A stretch of DNA of 64,000 bases from Chitinophagaceae bacterium UBA1931 (GCA_002337125.1 DDFJ01000004.1:1787889-1851888); one strand, 5' to 3'. Shown: positions 1 through 9,285, numbered from the stretch's first letter. Notes: generated by a model from the sequence alone, not told the origin. A program made the numbers and translations.

Positions 1-192
1 TGTTTATGCAACTAACCAAAAATAAGGATTCTTTTTTGATAATACTGCAACCTGAGAAAGAATTTCATCGAATTAGTAAAATTATCTTTCGTTACTGATA
101 AGTGCACCTGGACTCAGGGAGTTAATTTTTGAAAGGTTATAAAAGAAGAGCCTGCTCCTGTATTTTTGTATGACTGACTTATAAAAACAACA

Positions 193-2013
193 ATGAAGAA
201 AATCCGGTTCAACATAGACTTCAAAACAATCAGCCTTTTTATCATTCTGCTTTCATTATCAGAAATCACTTCAGCACAGTGTAACCAGATTTACAATTGG
301 ACAACCTGGACCAGTTTTACTGGTAACTCAGCAACAGGAACCATCATCAATAACGGTCAGCCAATAGCAGTAACAATGACTGCGAATTATACCTTTGGAT
401 CAACCCCATCCGTTTATAATTATTCATTGTTTTCAGGATTTACAACCAACTTACCAAATGCAACAGTACCACAAACAACCTGGGCAGCTGGTGCAGGTGG
501 CACAACTACAATGTGTTTTTCGCAAACTGTTGAGAACCCTGTTTTATTGATTTCTTCGCTTGGCGATATTCACACCCCCGTTAAACTAACTTTTTCGAAA
601 CATTATGTTTCTGTTTATGAAAAAGGTGGAATGACCTTTCCGGATGACACAACAATTATAGGAGCCGAAGGAAATGCTGTGATCGTATTTCCTGGAAAAT
701 TTGACTGTGTAACTATTTTCTCAACTACACCTGAGTACTACACAAATATTACATGGGGGTTAAATCCTCCACTTTTCCCAGTAACAATTTCAGGTAATAC
801 AGTTAGTTGCGATAGTGTAACGCTAGCAGCTTCTGGTGGCACAACCTATTTGTGGAGTGATGGCAAGCAGCCCAATGCTGCTACAAACACTTTCTACAAA
901 AGCGGAACATATTTTCTCACCGTTACCGATGCAAATGCCTGTACAGTTACAACATCAAAGTCAGTAACAGTCAATCAAAAAGCAACTTCTGTTATTAACA
1001 AAACGATTTGTTCGGGAAATTCTTTTGAGGGATATACTACTTCCGGTACTTATAAAGATATTTTCACTGGTGTTAACGGCTGTGATAGCATTCGAACTTT
1101 GAACCTCGTCGTCAATCAAAAAACAAGTTCGATAATTTCAAAAACAATTTGTCAAGGCGATTCATTCGAAGGATACTCTTCATCCGGAACTTTTATTGAT
1201 CATTTTACAGGCTCGAATGGATGTGACAGCACCAGAACCTTAAACCTTACTGTTAATCAAAAAAAATCATCCACTATCAATAAAACGATTTGTGAGGGTG
1301 ATTCATTTGAAGGACACAGCTCATCTGGGACATTTATTGATCACTTTACTGGTTCAAACGGATGTGACAGTGCCAGAACCTTAAACCTGACAGTCAATCA
1401 AAAAATTTCATCTACCATCAGTAAATCAATTTGCAGGGGAGAGTACTTTGAAGGATATAATTCCGCAGGAAGCTATGTCGACAAATTTATTGCTGCCAAT
1501 GGCTGTGACAGTACACGCACTTTGTTGCTCGCTGTAACTGATTTACCGAGCCCTTCATTAGGAATTGATAAAGAAATATGTTCAGGAGATTCTTTACTGC
1601 TCAACCCCGGGGTTTTTGATTCTTATTTGTGGCAGGATGGATCAACACTTAATTACTATATCGTACGGCAGCCTGGAGTTTATTCTGTACAGGTAAGTAA
1701 TACCTGTGGCTCTAATACAGACCAGGTTATGGTTGCGTCTAAAAACTGCACACTTTTTTTCCCAAATGCTTTCACTCCAAATCATGATGGATTGAATGAT
1801 ATTTTTTCCGCACTAAATGCCTATAATCTGAAAGATTTCCGCTTAGCGGTTTATAACTGTTTTGGAGAAAGGGTTTTTGAAACAACCAATTATCTTCAGG
1901 GCTGGGATGGAAATTACAAAGGAAAAGCAGCTGTACCTGGCGTTTATGTTTGGTACTGCACTTTTGCAACACAAACTGTTCCGCTGAAAGGCACAGTTAC
2001 TTTAATCAGGTAA
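193..2013 (+). CDS. Secreted repeat protein with type B T9SS sorting domain
   Basis: This is a 606-residue exported protein. The N-terminus (about residues 1-30) is a signal peptide ending SAQC. Residues about 195-260 resemble a PKD/Ig-like module (SGGTTYLWSDG, YFLTVTDANAC). Residues about 262-450 are four tandem copies of a 47-residue unit with the pattern ICxGxxFEG...NGCDSxRTLNLxVNQK. The last 85 residues match the gliding-motility/CHU_C type B sorting domain (FFPNAFTPNHDGLNDIF, then FGERVFETTNYLQGWDGNY and GVYVW), which directs T9SS export and surface attachment. No catalytic domain is visible, so adhesion is only a guess. The stop lies 26 bases before the next gene start. Confidence 0.9.
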   Translation: MKKIRFNIDFKTISLFIILLSLSEITSAQCNQIYNWTTWTSFTGNSATGTIINNGQPIAVTMTANYTFGSTPSVYNYSLFSGFTTNLPNATVPQTTWAAGAGGTTTMCFSQTVENPVLLISSLGDIHTPVKLTFSKHYVSVYEKGGMTFPDDTTIIGAEGNAVIVFPGKFDCVTIFSTTPEYYTNITWGLNPPLFPVTISGNTVSCDSVTLAASGGTTYLWSDGKQPNAATNTFYKSGTYFLTVTDANACTVTTSKSVTVNQKATSVINKTICSGNSFEGYTTSGTYKDIFTGVNGCDSIRTLNLVVNQKTSSIISKTICQGDSFEGYSSSGTFIDHFTGSNGCDSTRTLNLTVNQKKSSTINKTICEGDSFEGHSSSGTFIDHFTGSNGCDSARTLNLTVNQKISSTISKSICRGEYFEGYNSAGSYVDKFIAANGCDSTRTLLLAVTDLPSPSLGIDKEICSGDSLLLNPGVFDSYLWQDGSTLNYYIVRQPGVYSVQVSNTCGSNTDQVMVASKNCTLFFPNAFTPNHDGLNDIFSALNAYNLKDFRLAVYNCFGERVFETTNYLQGWDGNYKGKAAVPGVYVWYCTFATQTVPLKGTVTLIR

Positions 2014-2025
2014 CTATTTGCAGTT

Positions 2026-2033
2026 TATCTTTG
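2026..2033 (+). promoter_or_regulatory. -7 element TATCTTTG of the radical SAM gene
   Basis: TATCTTTG fits the Bacteroidota -7 consensus TAnnTTTG and lies 6 bases before the ATG at 2040, so the leader would be almost absent. No clean -33 TTTG at the usual distance was seen. Confidence 0.35.
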
Positions 2034-2039
2034 CGGCTT

Positions 2040-3071
2040 ATGCCCCGTTTTCACCGGAACGATATAACCAATCTTTTATCAAAGCTTACAATACGCAGAG
2101 CATGGAATGCAGGAAAAGTATGGAGCAGTTACCAGCTGAGTCGTTTGCTCAACAAACCTGTGCAATGGGGTTACCCGGTTTCCATTTCATTTGAACCTAC
2201 CACAAGCTGCAATCTCCGCTGCCCCGAATGCCCGAGTGGTTTAAGACAGTTTACCCGGCCAACAGGTATGCTGCAGAAAAGTTTCTTTGAACAAACCATT
2301 GATGATATTCACAAGGAGTTACTTTACCTCATCTTCTATTTCCAGGGTGAGCCTTTCCTGAATCCCGATTTTTTGCCGATGGTGAACTACGCATCGAAGA
2401 AAAAAATTTATACCGCCACATCAACCAATGCACACTATTTAACCGAGGAAAAAGCAAAGCAAACAGTTGAAAGCGGACTCGACCGTTTAATTATTTCCAT
2501 TGATGGCACTACGCAGGATGTGTACCAGCAGTACCGTGTTGGTGGTCAGCTGAACAAAGTACTTGAAGGCGCAAAGAACATTGTTAAGTGGAAAAAAGAA
2601 TTAAAGAGCAAAACACCGTTTGTGATTTTCCAGTTTTTGGTTGTAAAGCCAAACGAACATCAGCTGGAAGATGTAAAAAAACTTGCCAAAGAAGTTGGTG
2701 TGGATGATGTATGGTTTAAAACTGCACAGGTGTACGATTATGAAAATGATCCAAACCAACTCATCCCTTCTCTCAACAAATACAGCCGCTATAAAAAAGA
2801 CAGCAACGGCAACACTGTTCCCAAAAACAAACTGCAGAATCATTGTTGGAAATTATGGCATGCAAATGTGATTACATGGGATGGGCTTATTGTTCCCTGC
2901 TGTTTTGATAAAGATGCCATGCACCAGTTAGGCAACCTGAAAATGCAGTCCTTCAAACAAATCTGGAACAACGATAATTATAAACAGTTCCGCAAAGAAA
3001 TAACCAGCAGCCGCAAAAACATCGACATCTGCTCCAACTGCAGCGAAGGTCTGAAAGTGTGGGAAGATTAA
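2040..3071 (+). CDS. Radical SAM protein with SPASM domain
   Basis: This radical SAM enzyme is 343 residues long from the start at 2040. An earlier in-frame ATG at 1950 lies inside the upstream coding sequence and is unlikely to be used. The 4Fe-4S SAM-binding motif CxxxCxxC is seen as TSCNLRCPECPSG near residue 60. A GEPFLNPD loop and an ISIDG segment follow, as expected for the partial TIM barrel. The C-terminus carries a SPASM-type cluster domain (CWKLWHANVITWDG, PCCFD, CSNCSEG). The family includes peptide-modifying enzymes and anaerobic sulfatase maturases, but no substrate peptide or sulfatase is nearby. The substrate is unknown. Confidence 0.88.
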   Translation: MPRFHRNDITNLLSKLTIRRAWNAGKVWSSYQLSRLLNKPVQWGYPVSISFEPTTSCNLRCPECPSGLRQFTRPTGMLQKSFFEQTIDDIHKELLYLIFYFQGEPFLNPDFLPMVNYASKKKIYTATSTNAHYLTEEKAKQTVESGLDRLIISIDGTTQDVYQQYRVGGQLNKVLEGAKNIVKWKKELKSKTPFVIFQFLVVKPNEHQLEDVKKLAKEVGVDDVWFKTAQVYDYENDPNQLIPSLNKYSRYKKDSNGNTVPKNKLQNHCWKLWHANVITWDGLIVPCCFDKDAMHQLGNLKMQSFKQIWNNDNYKQFRKEITSSRKNIDICSNCSEGLKVWED

Positions 3072-3166
3072 AACAGAAATTACTCCGGTTTAAACAGGAA
3101 AACTACCCGGTCGGTTACATCTGCTTCAGTTCTGAAAAAGCTTATTATAATTTACTTGAAAAAATT

Positions 3167-3443
3167 ATGAAAAAGATTTCCATGCAACTGATATCGCAAC
3201 TGCAACAAGCATTATGGCTTCAGGCAAATAACAGACGAGCTTTATTACTTTGTAAATATTACCGGCCTTACAGCAACAGATGAAACACTCACTGCTGCTC
3301 ATATTCATAACAGGGCTGCCAGTCGTGTAGAAGTAAAACAAGTAATTCGAACAAATACATAAATCAGTGCTTTTAAAACAGCAGCTCTTTATGTAAATAC
3401 AGATTCAGCACTTTCTCCGCAGGTTTGGTGCGGGCACATATAA
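3167..3443 (+). pseudogene. Broken CHRD-domain gene
   Basis: Joining three frames gives a recognisable CHRD (chordin-like) domain. It runs from an MKKIS-type start at 3167, through ATATSIMASGK up to about 3230, then in another frame TDELYYFVNITGLT and TLTAAHIHNRAAS (AAHIH is the CHRD hallmark). A third frame gives LYVNTDSALSPQVWCGHI, ending at 3443, which corresponds to the usual YVNVHS...GEIRGQI end. At least two frameshifts separate these parts, the first looking like a one-base loss near 3229. No open frame could make the whole domain. A real short product from 3059-3283 is unlikely. Confidence 0.65.
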
Positions 3444-3468
3444 GGTGATGTCGAATAGTAGGTGTTTT

Positions 3469-3494
3469 AAACCGGGCGTCTGCCCGGTTTTTTA
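3469..3494 (+). terminator. Rho-independent terminator
   Basis: The stem AACCGGGC/GCCCGGTT has a short loop and is followed by a T run. It lies downstream of the CHRD remnant and just before the permease gene. Confidence 0.75.
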
Positions 3495-3541
3495 TTCAAC
3501 GGCTTTTTTATCAATCAATGTTTTCTGTGTAATTTCATTAC

Positions 3542-4579
3542 ATGGCATCTTTCAGTAACCGTTTACGACAAATTATACTGCTGGTTGTACTTGCAGGACT
3601 TGGCTACTTACTTATCAAAGAACTGTATGTTTTTCTTCCGGGATTTCTTGGTGCAGTTACTTTATACATTCTAAGCCGCAAAACCTACCGTTATCTCACA
3701 TTACAAAGAGGATGGAATAAAAACCTCACTGCAACCATCTTTCTCTTTTCATGCCTTATTATGATCGGGTTGCCGGTGTATTATATCATTACTTTGTTAT
3801 CACCAAAAGTTACCGTTCTCTTCAGTCATTCAGATGAAATGATACAGGGTTTAAAATCTGCTTCAGCAAAAATCAAAGAATGGACAGGACAGGATATTCT
3901 TACTGACAACAACATTGCTGAAATACAAAAACAGATTGCCAACTTCTTCCCGGCATTTCTTAACAGTACAGCCATGATTCTTTCCAACCTGGCTATGATG
4001 CTGTTTATGTATTTCTTTATGCTCACCAGCGGAAAGGAAATGGAAGAATCGTTTGAATATTGGCTGCCGCTTCATGAAAAAAATATCGACATACTTGGTA
4101 AAGAAACCATCAGTGTGGTAAAAGCAAACGCAATCGGCATTCCGCTTATATCACTCATACAAGGTGTTTTTGCAATGATCGGTTACTGGATTTTTGGTGT
4201 AAACGAATTTGTGCTGTGGGGATTTATTACAGGTGTATTTGCTTTTTTCCCGATTGTGGGCACAACACTTATATGGGCACCATTGGTAGTATATCTTTTT
4301 TCTCAGGGGCATACCGGGCAGGGCGTTGGCTTACTCATCTACAGTCTTGTTATTACAGGCAATGTTGATTACCTGGCAAGAATAACGTTAATGAAAAGAA
4401 TGGGCGATGTGCATCCAATGGTAACTGTGCTGGGAGTAATTGTGGGGTTAAGCCTTTTTGGATTCTGGGGATTTATTTTTGGCCCGTTACTGATTAGTTA
4501 TTTTATCTTGTTATTCAAAATCTATACAAGTGAGTTCGGACCCATTCATGCAACAGTTAATCCGCATGATCATGGTTAA
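3542..4579 (+). CDS. AI-2E family transporter (YdiK/PerM-like permease)
   Basis: This is a 345-residue integral membrane protein with the AI-2E transporter layout: paired hydrophobic helices at the N-terminus (about residues 10-45 and 60-90), a polar periplasmic or cytoplasmic insert (about 95-140), then five or more helices to about residue 330. The C-terminal core carries the family-typical stretches GVFAFFPIVGTTLIWAP and GLSLFGFWGFIFGPL. Members are proposed exporters of small molecules; the substrate cannot be told from sequence. It stands alone between a terminator and an SDR gene that starts 52 bases downstream. Confidence 0.88.
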   Translation: MASFSNRLRQIILLVVLAGLGYLLIKELYVFLPGFLGAVTLYILSRKTYRYLTLQRGWNKNLTATIFLFSCLIMIGLPVYYIITLLSPKVTVLFSHSDEMIQGLKSASAKIKEWTGQDILTDNNIAEIQKQIANFFPAFLNSTAMILSNLAMMLFMYFFMLTSGKEMEESFEYWLPLHEKNIDILGKETISVVKANAIGIPLISLIQGVFAMIGYWIFGVNEFVLWGFITGVFAFFPIVGTTLIWAPLVVYLFSQGHTGQGVGLLIYSLVITGNVDYLARITLMKRMGDVHPMVTVLGVIVGLSLFGFWGFIFGPLLISYFILLFKIYTSEFGPIHATVNPHDHG

Positions 4580-4631
4580 ACAATAAGTACAGATTCAAAA
4601 CAATAACTGCATATTTACACAAACGATTATT

Positions 4632-5453
4632 ATGTCATTCAAAGGAAAAACAGTTTTTATTACCGGTGCCAGCCGTGGCATTGGTAAAGCCATTGGATTA
4701 CGCCTGGCAAAAGAAGGAGCTAACATTGTTGTAGCTGCAAAAAGCGTGGAAGAAAATCCAAAACTTGGTGGTACCATTTTTTCATCAGCCAGCGATATGA
4801 CAGCTGCCGGTGGTAAAGGATTGGCCATCCAGCTTGATATCAGGAATGAAGAGCAGATACAGGCTGCCGTTGAAAAAACAGTAGCTGAATTTGGCGGCAT
4901 CGATATCCTTATCAACAATGCATCAGCCATTACCTTATCTGCAACAGAACAAACAGAAGCAAAACGCTTCGACCTGATGTACGACATTAATGTACGTGGT
5001 ACATTCTTTATGACGAAGGCCTGCATACCGCACCTGCGCAAAGGAAACAATCCGCACATTCTTACATTATCGCCGCCTTTAACCATGCGTGCAAAATGGC
5101 TGGCCGATCATGTTGCTTATACCATCAGCAAATACAATATGAGCATGCTTACACTTGGCTGGTCGTCTGAATTTAAAAAAGAAGGAATTGCTGCCAATGC
5201 TCTCTGGCCGCAAACAACAATCGATACTGCTGCAGTGCGAAATTTGTTAGGTGGACAAGCGCTTGCTAAAATGAGCCGCAAGCCCGATATACTGGCTGAT
5301 GCTGCACATATTATTCTCAGCAAACCTTCAAGAGAATGTACCGGTAATTTGTTTGTTGATGAAGATGTGTTTGCAGCTGAAGGAATTACTGACTTAAGTA
5401 AATACAGCGTAACTCCCGGTGCTGAATTATTCAAGGATTTATTTGTTGATTAA
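4632..5453 (+). CDS. SDR family oxidoreductase (HSDL2-like)
   Basis: This short-chain dehydrogenase/reductase is 273 residues long. The Rossmann motif TGASRGIGKAIG starts near residue 11, LINNAS follows at about residue 95, and the catalytic YxxxK is seen as YTISK near residue 163. The segment KSVEENPKLGGTIFSSASDM and the long substrate loop resemble the hydroxysteroid-dehydrogenase-like 2 group, so I favour that subfamily. A SCP2 domain, present in animal HSDL2, is absent. Substrate unknown. It is transcribed in the same direction as the neighbouring genes but with gaps of 50-65 bases, so operon membership is open. Confidence 0.87.
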   Translation: MSFKGKTVFITGASRGIGKAIGLRLAKEGANIVVAAKSVEENPKLGGTIFSSASDMTAAGGKGLAIQLDIRNEEQIQAAVEKTVAEFGGIDILINNASAITLSATEQTEAKRFDLMYDINVRGTFFMTKACIPHLRKGNNPHILTLSPPLTMRAKWLADHVAYTISKYNMSMLTLGWSSEFKKEGIAANALWPQTTIDTAAVRNLLGGQALAKMSRKPDILADAAHIILSKPSRECTGNLFVDEDVFAAEGITDLSKYSVTPGAELFKDLFVD

Positions 5454-5518
5454 GCCTATTACAAAAGATATTTGCCACAAAAGCACAAAGCTTCGATTCT
5501 CTGTGCCCAATAAACATT

Positions 5519-5992
5519 ATGCGATACATTTTTATACTTTTTCTTTTTTTGATTTCCTGTCAAAACAACAAGCCCATGCAGAATGATGAAATAAAAGTTC
5601 ATGCCTTTCGCTTAAAGCCGGGACAGGATCTGAGAAAAGAAATTGAAGCATACGTACAAAAAGAAAAAATTGAAGCCGGCTGGATCATGACCTGTGCAGG
5701 AAGCTTAACACAATGGAATATTCGTTTTGCTAATCAGCCCGAAGGAGCCAAAGGCAATGGTCATTTTGAAATCGTCAGCTTAACCGGCACTGTGAGCACC
5801 AATGGTTCACACCTGCACATCAGCATCAGCGACAGTACAGGAAAAACAACCGGCGGCCATTTGCTTGACAGCAATTTTATTTACACCACAGCTGAAATTG
5901 TTATCGGCGAAGGAAAGCAGTTAATGTTTACAAGAGAAAAAGATGGCACTACCCCTTGGGAAGAATTACAGGTGAAGAAAAAGAAAAATTGA
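5519..5992 (+). CDS. PPC/DUF296 domain lipoprotein
   Basis: This is a 157-residue protein with a PPC (DUF296) domain: FRLKPGQDLRKEIEAYVQ, then GWIMTCAGSL, SLTGTVS, SHLHISISDSTGKTTGGHL and TAEIVIGE. The PPC fold forms trimers and is called DNA-binding in plants; in bacteria its role is unclear. The N-terminus MRYIFILFLFLISCQNN reads as a lipoprotein signal with the lipobox Cys near residue 14, which would place the domain outside the cytoplasm and argues against DNA binding here. The metal-site-like HLHIS and GGHL are kept. The next small gene starts 11 bases downstream. Confidence 0.8.
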   Translation: MRYIFILFLFLISCQNNKPMQNDEIKVHAFRLKPGQDLRKEIEAYVQKEKIEAGWIMTCAGSLTQWNIRFANQPEGAKGNGHFEIVSLTGTVSTNGSHLHISISDSTGKTTGGHLLDSNFIYTTAEIVIGEGKQLMFTREKDGTTPWEELQVKKKKN

Positions 5993-6003
5993 TATTATTT
6001 TGC

Positions 6004-6264
6004 ATGTCCAATGTTTCAATTTTACTACGACTAGAAGAAATGGTTGCAAACTATCTTTCAAACAAAGTCACAAAGGAAACTTTCGTTACTTTTTTAATTG
6101 ATTCAATCAATGCTCTTGAAGGTTTTGATTATTCAGTTATTCAAAAAGCAAGAGATTTTCAATATAAATTTGAAGTTGCGGACTTTTATGATGAGGATCC
6201 TCAAATTGAAACAAAAGAAAAAGTAAGTACAGATTTTAAAAATTGGATAGATACATTAAAATAA
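6004..6264 (+). CDS. Small hypothetical protein, 86 residues
   Basis: No family is recognised. From the start at 6004 the product is acidic and predicted helical (LEEMVANYLSNKVTKETFVTFL, FDYSVIQKARDFQYKFEVADF). A possible earlier start at 5956 would overlap the PPC gene. Small size, acidity and all-helical character are features shared with immunity-type proteins, but no toxin lies beside it, so this is only a comparison. It shares a direction and an 11-base gap with the PPC lipoprotein gene. Base composition is more AT-rich than the neighbours. The stop codon runs into the terminator stem. Confidence 0.6.
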   Translation: MSNVSILLRLEEMVANYLSNKVTKETFVTFLIDSINALEGFDYSVIQKARDFQYKFEVADFYDEDPQIETKEKVSTDFKNWIDTLK

Positions 6265-6292
6265 AAAACCGGGATAAAATTCCCGGTTTTTT
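6263..6292. terminator. Bidirectional terminator
   Basis: A perfect 12-bp stem (AAAAAACCGGGA / TCCCGGTTTTTT) with a 6-base loop sits between two converging genes. A and T runs on both sides allow it to work in both directions. Confidence 0.85.
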
Positions 6293-6296
6293 ATTT

Positions 6297-8429
6297 TTAC
6301 CTCAACAACTCTTTCGGCATTTCTTTTTCCAATAAGTTTTTATAGATAAATAAGTTGTTCTCATTTTGTGAGTGCATCTGCTGGTTGCCGGGCCATCCGT
6401 GACGGCCACCAGGATAAAGCATAAACTCGAAATGCTTCTTCTTTTCTTCCAGTTTCTTAATAAGCTGAATACTGTTCTGCATGTGCACATTATCATCCAT
6501 TGTACCATGATAAATACGCAGCAGACCTTTGTACTTATCTACATACGTTAATACAGATGATGTTTTATATCCTTCCGGATTTTCAGCAGGTGTATCCATA
6601 AAACGTTCGGTGTAATGACTGTCGTACAAACTCCAGTCAACAACGCTGCCACCAGCCAGACCGTAAGTAAAATAATCAGCACCATAAGTCAATGCATAGC
6701 AGGTCATATAACCACCATAACTAAAACCGCTGATGCATACTTTGCTCTTATCAACACCTGCATTATCAATCAGCCATTTTACAATCGTAATCCAGTCTTT
6801 CATTTCCCAGTAGCCAAGATTACGGTGCATATAGTTTACACCTTCCTTACCAAAATGTCCGCTTGCACGGTGATCAATGGCCACCTGTATCATTCCTTCT
6901 TTTGCAAACCATTGCTGCTGCATACTCAGCTGCCAGCCATCATACACAGTTCCTGCATTTGGTCCACCGTAGATAGTAATCATCAGCGGATACTTTTTAT
7001 TCTTATCAAAATTCAACGGCCACACAATACGCACAGGTAAATCATATTTTCCATCTTCACTTTTTACTCGAAGCAATTCTGTTTTTGCCAGAATGGTGTT
7101 TTCGTAATCTTCACCTTTTGCTGAACCAAGTTCCTTGATCAGCTGACCTTTATTATTCACCAATGCAAGCACATCAGGTGTGGAAGTGTTTGAATAAGTA
7201 GTGATGAAATAAGCAGCATTAGGAGAAAGGTTGATGCTGCGGTGTGTGTATTCACCAAATGTTAAACGCTGCAATCCTTTACCATCAAACTTTACTTTGT
7301 ATAAATCAAAACGTGCACTGTTGTCTTTACGGCAGGTGAAATAAACGGTTTGATTTTTTTCATCGATATAATTCACTGCAGTAACTGTAAACGCTCCGCT
7401 GGTAATGGCGCTGATGCGTTTGCCTGTCATATCGTGCAGGTACAAATGATTCCATCCTGTTGCATCGCTTTCAAGAATAAAATTCTTTCCGTTCTTCAGG
7501 AAAGTAATGCGGCTGCCCTGGTCGTCAAGATCAATCCATGTTTTTTGTTTTTCATCATAGATTTCCTTTTTACTTCCATCAGCTAAATTCATTTCATATA
7601 CTTTCAGGTTGTCCTGTGTGCGTGGCATCCACTGAATCCATAAGGCACTGCCATCAGGTTTCCAGTAAGGCAAACCAAAATACTGATCATCCTTTTCATT
7701 AAACGCAGCCCATACTGTTGATCCGCCATCAGCACCAACAACACCAATCTTTACTTCAGGGTTTTTATCACCGGCTTTGGGATAACGGGTCTGTTCAATA
7801 TATCCGTGCTGACCTTCTTCGCTGTAAATAGGAAACATGGGCACCATACTTTCATCCATGTGCATGTAAGCAATACGCTTACTGTCGGGGCTCCACCAGA
7901 AAGAACGGTAATGGGTGGGTCTGCCAAGAATTTCTTCATAATATACCCAGCTTGCATAACCATTCAGGATTACATCAGTACCATCAAATGTTAACTGTGT
8001 TTCCTTGTTATCGCTGAGATGAATAGTGAACAGGTTGTTGTTGCGTGTAAAGGCAACATAATTTCCATCGGGCGATAAAGTGGGGTTCTTTTCAATGTCT
8101 TTGTTATTGGTTAAACGTGTTTCACCAGCATCAGTACGGCGAAACAGATCATTGTCCTTTACATATACTTCATTGATGAGTTTTGCTTCCAGCGTTTTTA
8201 CTTCGGTGTATTCTTTTTCTATGCCTGTTTTGCAATCAACAAGAAAAGTTTTGCCATCATGCTTCAATACAAAACTGTTATCACCCATCCACTTTACAAA
8301 CTGTGGTAAGGTTTTGGTTATTTTTTGCGGAGCGCCTTTCAGCATCTGCTCAACAGTGAGTTCTTTTTGCTGGGCAAAAGCAGAAAATGCCAATGCGACG
8401 AATAGAACAAGAAATCCTGATTTTCTCAT
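6297..8429 (-). CDS. S9 family dipeptidyl-peptidase IV-type serine peptidase
   Basis: This exported prolyl peptidase has about 710 residues. The start at 8429 is chosen because it begins a good signal peptide (MRKSGFLVLFVALAFSAFAQ); an upstream ATG at 8471 would add a charged extension. Residues about 90-440 form the DPPIV beta-propeller (for example ASWVYYEEILGR, which includes the DPP4-type EE pair that binds the substrate amino terminus). Residues about 460-710 are the alpha/beta hydrolase: nucleophile in GFSYGGYMT near residue 570, Asp in MDDNVH, His in GGRHGWPG. It cleaves X-Pro dipeptides from peptide N-termini, probably in the periplasm. Confidence 0.93.
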   Translation of the reverse strand: MRKSGFLVLFVALAFSAFAQQKELTVEQMLKGAPQKITKTLPQFVKWMGDNSFVLKHDGKTFLVDCKTGIEKEYTEVKTLEAKLINEVYVKDNDLFRRTDAGETRLTNNKDIEKNPTLSPDGNYVAFTRNNNLFTIHLSDNKETQLTFDGTDVILNGYASWVYYEEILGRPTHYRSFWWSPDSKRIAYMHMDESMVPMFPIYSEEGQHGYIEQTRYPKAGDKNPEVKIGVVGADGGSTVWAAFNEKDDQYFGLPYWKPDGSALWIQWMPRTQDNLKVYEMNLADGSKKEIYDEKQKTWIDLDDQGSRITFLKNGKNFILESDATGWNHLYLHDMTGKRISAITSGAFTVTAVNYIDEKNQTVYFTCRKDNSARFDLYKVKFDGKGLQRLTFGEYTHRSINLSPNAAYFITTYSNTSTPDVLALVNNKGQLIKELGSAKGEDYENTILAKTELLRVKSEDGKYDLPVRIVWPLNFDKNKKYPLMITIYGGPNAGTVYDGWQLSMQQQWFAKEGMIQVAIDHRASGHFGKEGVNYMHRNLGYWEMKDWITIVKWLIDNAGVDKSKVCISGFSYGGYMTCYALTYGADYFTYGLAGGSVVDWSLYDSHYTERFMDTPAENPEGYKTSSVLTYVDKYKGLLRIYHGTMDDNVHMQNSIQLIKKLEEKKKHFEFMLYPGGRHGWPGNQQMHSQNENNLFIYKNLLEKEMPKELLR

Positions 8430-8507
8430 GAGTTTGATTTTAATGGGGGTGAAGATAATTTTTTTAAGCAAAGCCCGATGGCCATTTGGATGAATGGAAT
8501 AAAAAAA

Positions 8508-8528
8508 CCGCAGCTGCTATTGCTGCGG
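8508..8528 (-). terminator. Terminator of the beta-barrel gene
   Basis: CCGCAG/CTGCGG form a hairpin. On the minus strand it is followed by seven T residues (plus positions 8501-8507), just downstream of the gene at 8550-9137. Confidence 0.75.
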
Positions 8529-8549
8529 CCTGAATAGAATAATTGTCGT

Positions 8550-9137
8550 TTATTTCTTCTCTAAATTGATCTGCACACCAAAGTTGAGATTAAATGAGCC
8601 TTGGTCAAGCTTGTCGCTATAAATGTGATCATAAGTTAGTTGCATAAATAATCCCAATTTCTTTGAAGAAAACCAAGACAAGCCAGCGCCGCCGCCAGAG
8701 TTAAAGTACCTGGAATTACCTTTACTTTCTACGCCCAAGTTTATCTGTTTGTCATAGCTTAAGTTGTATCCAGTTGAAATTACAGCAAACGGTCTGACTG
8801 ATTTATTTCCGAAATAGTATTTGCTGTAAACACCAAAATTATACCTGTAAGATTGCTCAAAAGACGGAGGCCCGGGAAGATTGTCATATGGTGGTTTGAA
8901 TTTTTGCCTGAAAACTCCAAATTGAATCCCTGCTCCTATTTCCCAATTATTTTTCACAAAATATCCCGTTCCTGCACCAATATTTAGTTTGAACTGTTTG
9001 AATACATCATTGTTCTCATAGACAGCTCCGCCATTGCTTCCAAATAATCCATTGATGTTAACAGTACGCTTTGTAGTTTGTGAAATAGCTGCAATGGTAC
9101 ATACCAGTAATGCAACTGTTAAATAGAATGTTTTCAT
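8550..9137 (-). CDS. Outer membrane beta-barrel protein
   Basis: This is a 195-residue protein with a signal peptide (MKTFYLTVALLVCTIAAISQ) and alternating amphipathic strands ending in aromatic residues, such as NNWEIGAGIQFGVF, YRYNFGVYSKYYFGN and LNFGVQINLEKK. It resembles the OmpA-like or porin-family small barrels (eight strands) common in Bacteroidota. No periplasmic peptidoglycan-binding domain follows. Ligand or function cannot be assigned. Its own terminator at 8508-8528 suggests a single-gene unit. Confidence 0.82.
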   Translation of the reverse strand: MKTFYLTVALLVCTIAAISQTTKRTVNINGLFGSNGGAVYENNDVFKQFKLNIGAGTGYFVKNNWEIGAGIQFGVFRQKFKPPYDNLPGPPSFEQSYRYNFGVYSKYYFGNKSVRPFAVISTGYNLSYDKQINLGVESKGNSRYFNSGGGAGLSWFSSKKLGLFMQLTYDHIYSDKLDQGSFNLNFGVQINLEKK

Positions 9138-9233
9138 GATTATTAATTTTCAGCAAAAATAAAAGGCAAACGTTTACATAAAAAAAGAAGAGGAAATTAG
9201 ATATTTTTTTAACATGACACTAACGTAATAAAA

Positions 9234-9261
9234 AAGCTGCTGTTACAATCAACAGCAGCTT
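9234..9261 (-). terminator. Terminator of lysS
   Basis: A perfect 11-bp stem (AAGCTGCTGTT / AACAGCAGCTT) has a 6-base loop. On the minus strand it is followed by a T run. It sits 24 bases past the lysS stop. Confidence 0.85.
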
Positions 9262-9285
9262 ATATCTCAATCTCTATTCTTTACT

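Noticed and set aside
3059..3283. Open frame of 74 codons as a gene
   Set aside because: It overlaps the radical SAM stop and follows only the first frame of the broken CHRD gene; no domain survives in it.
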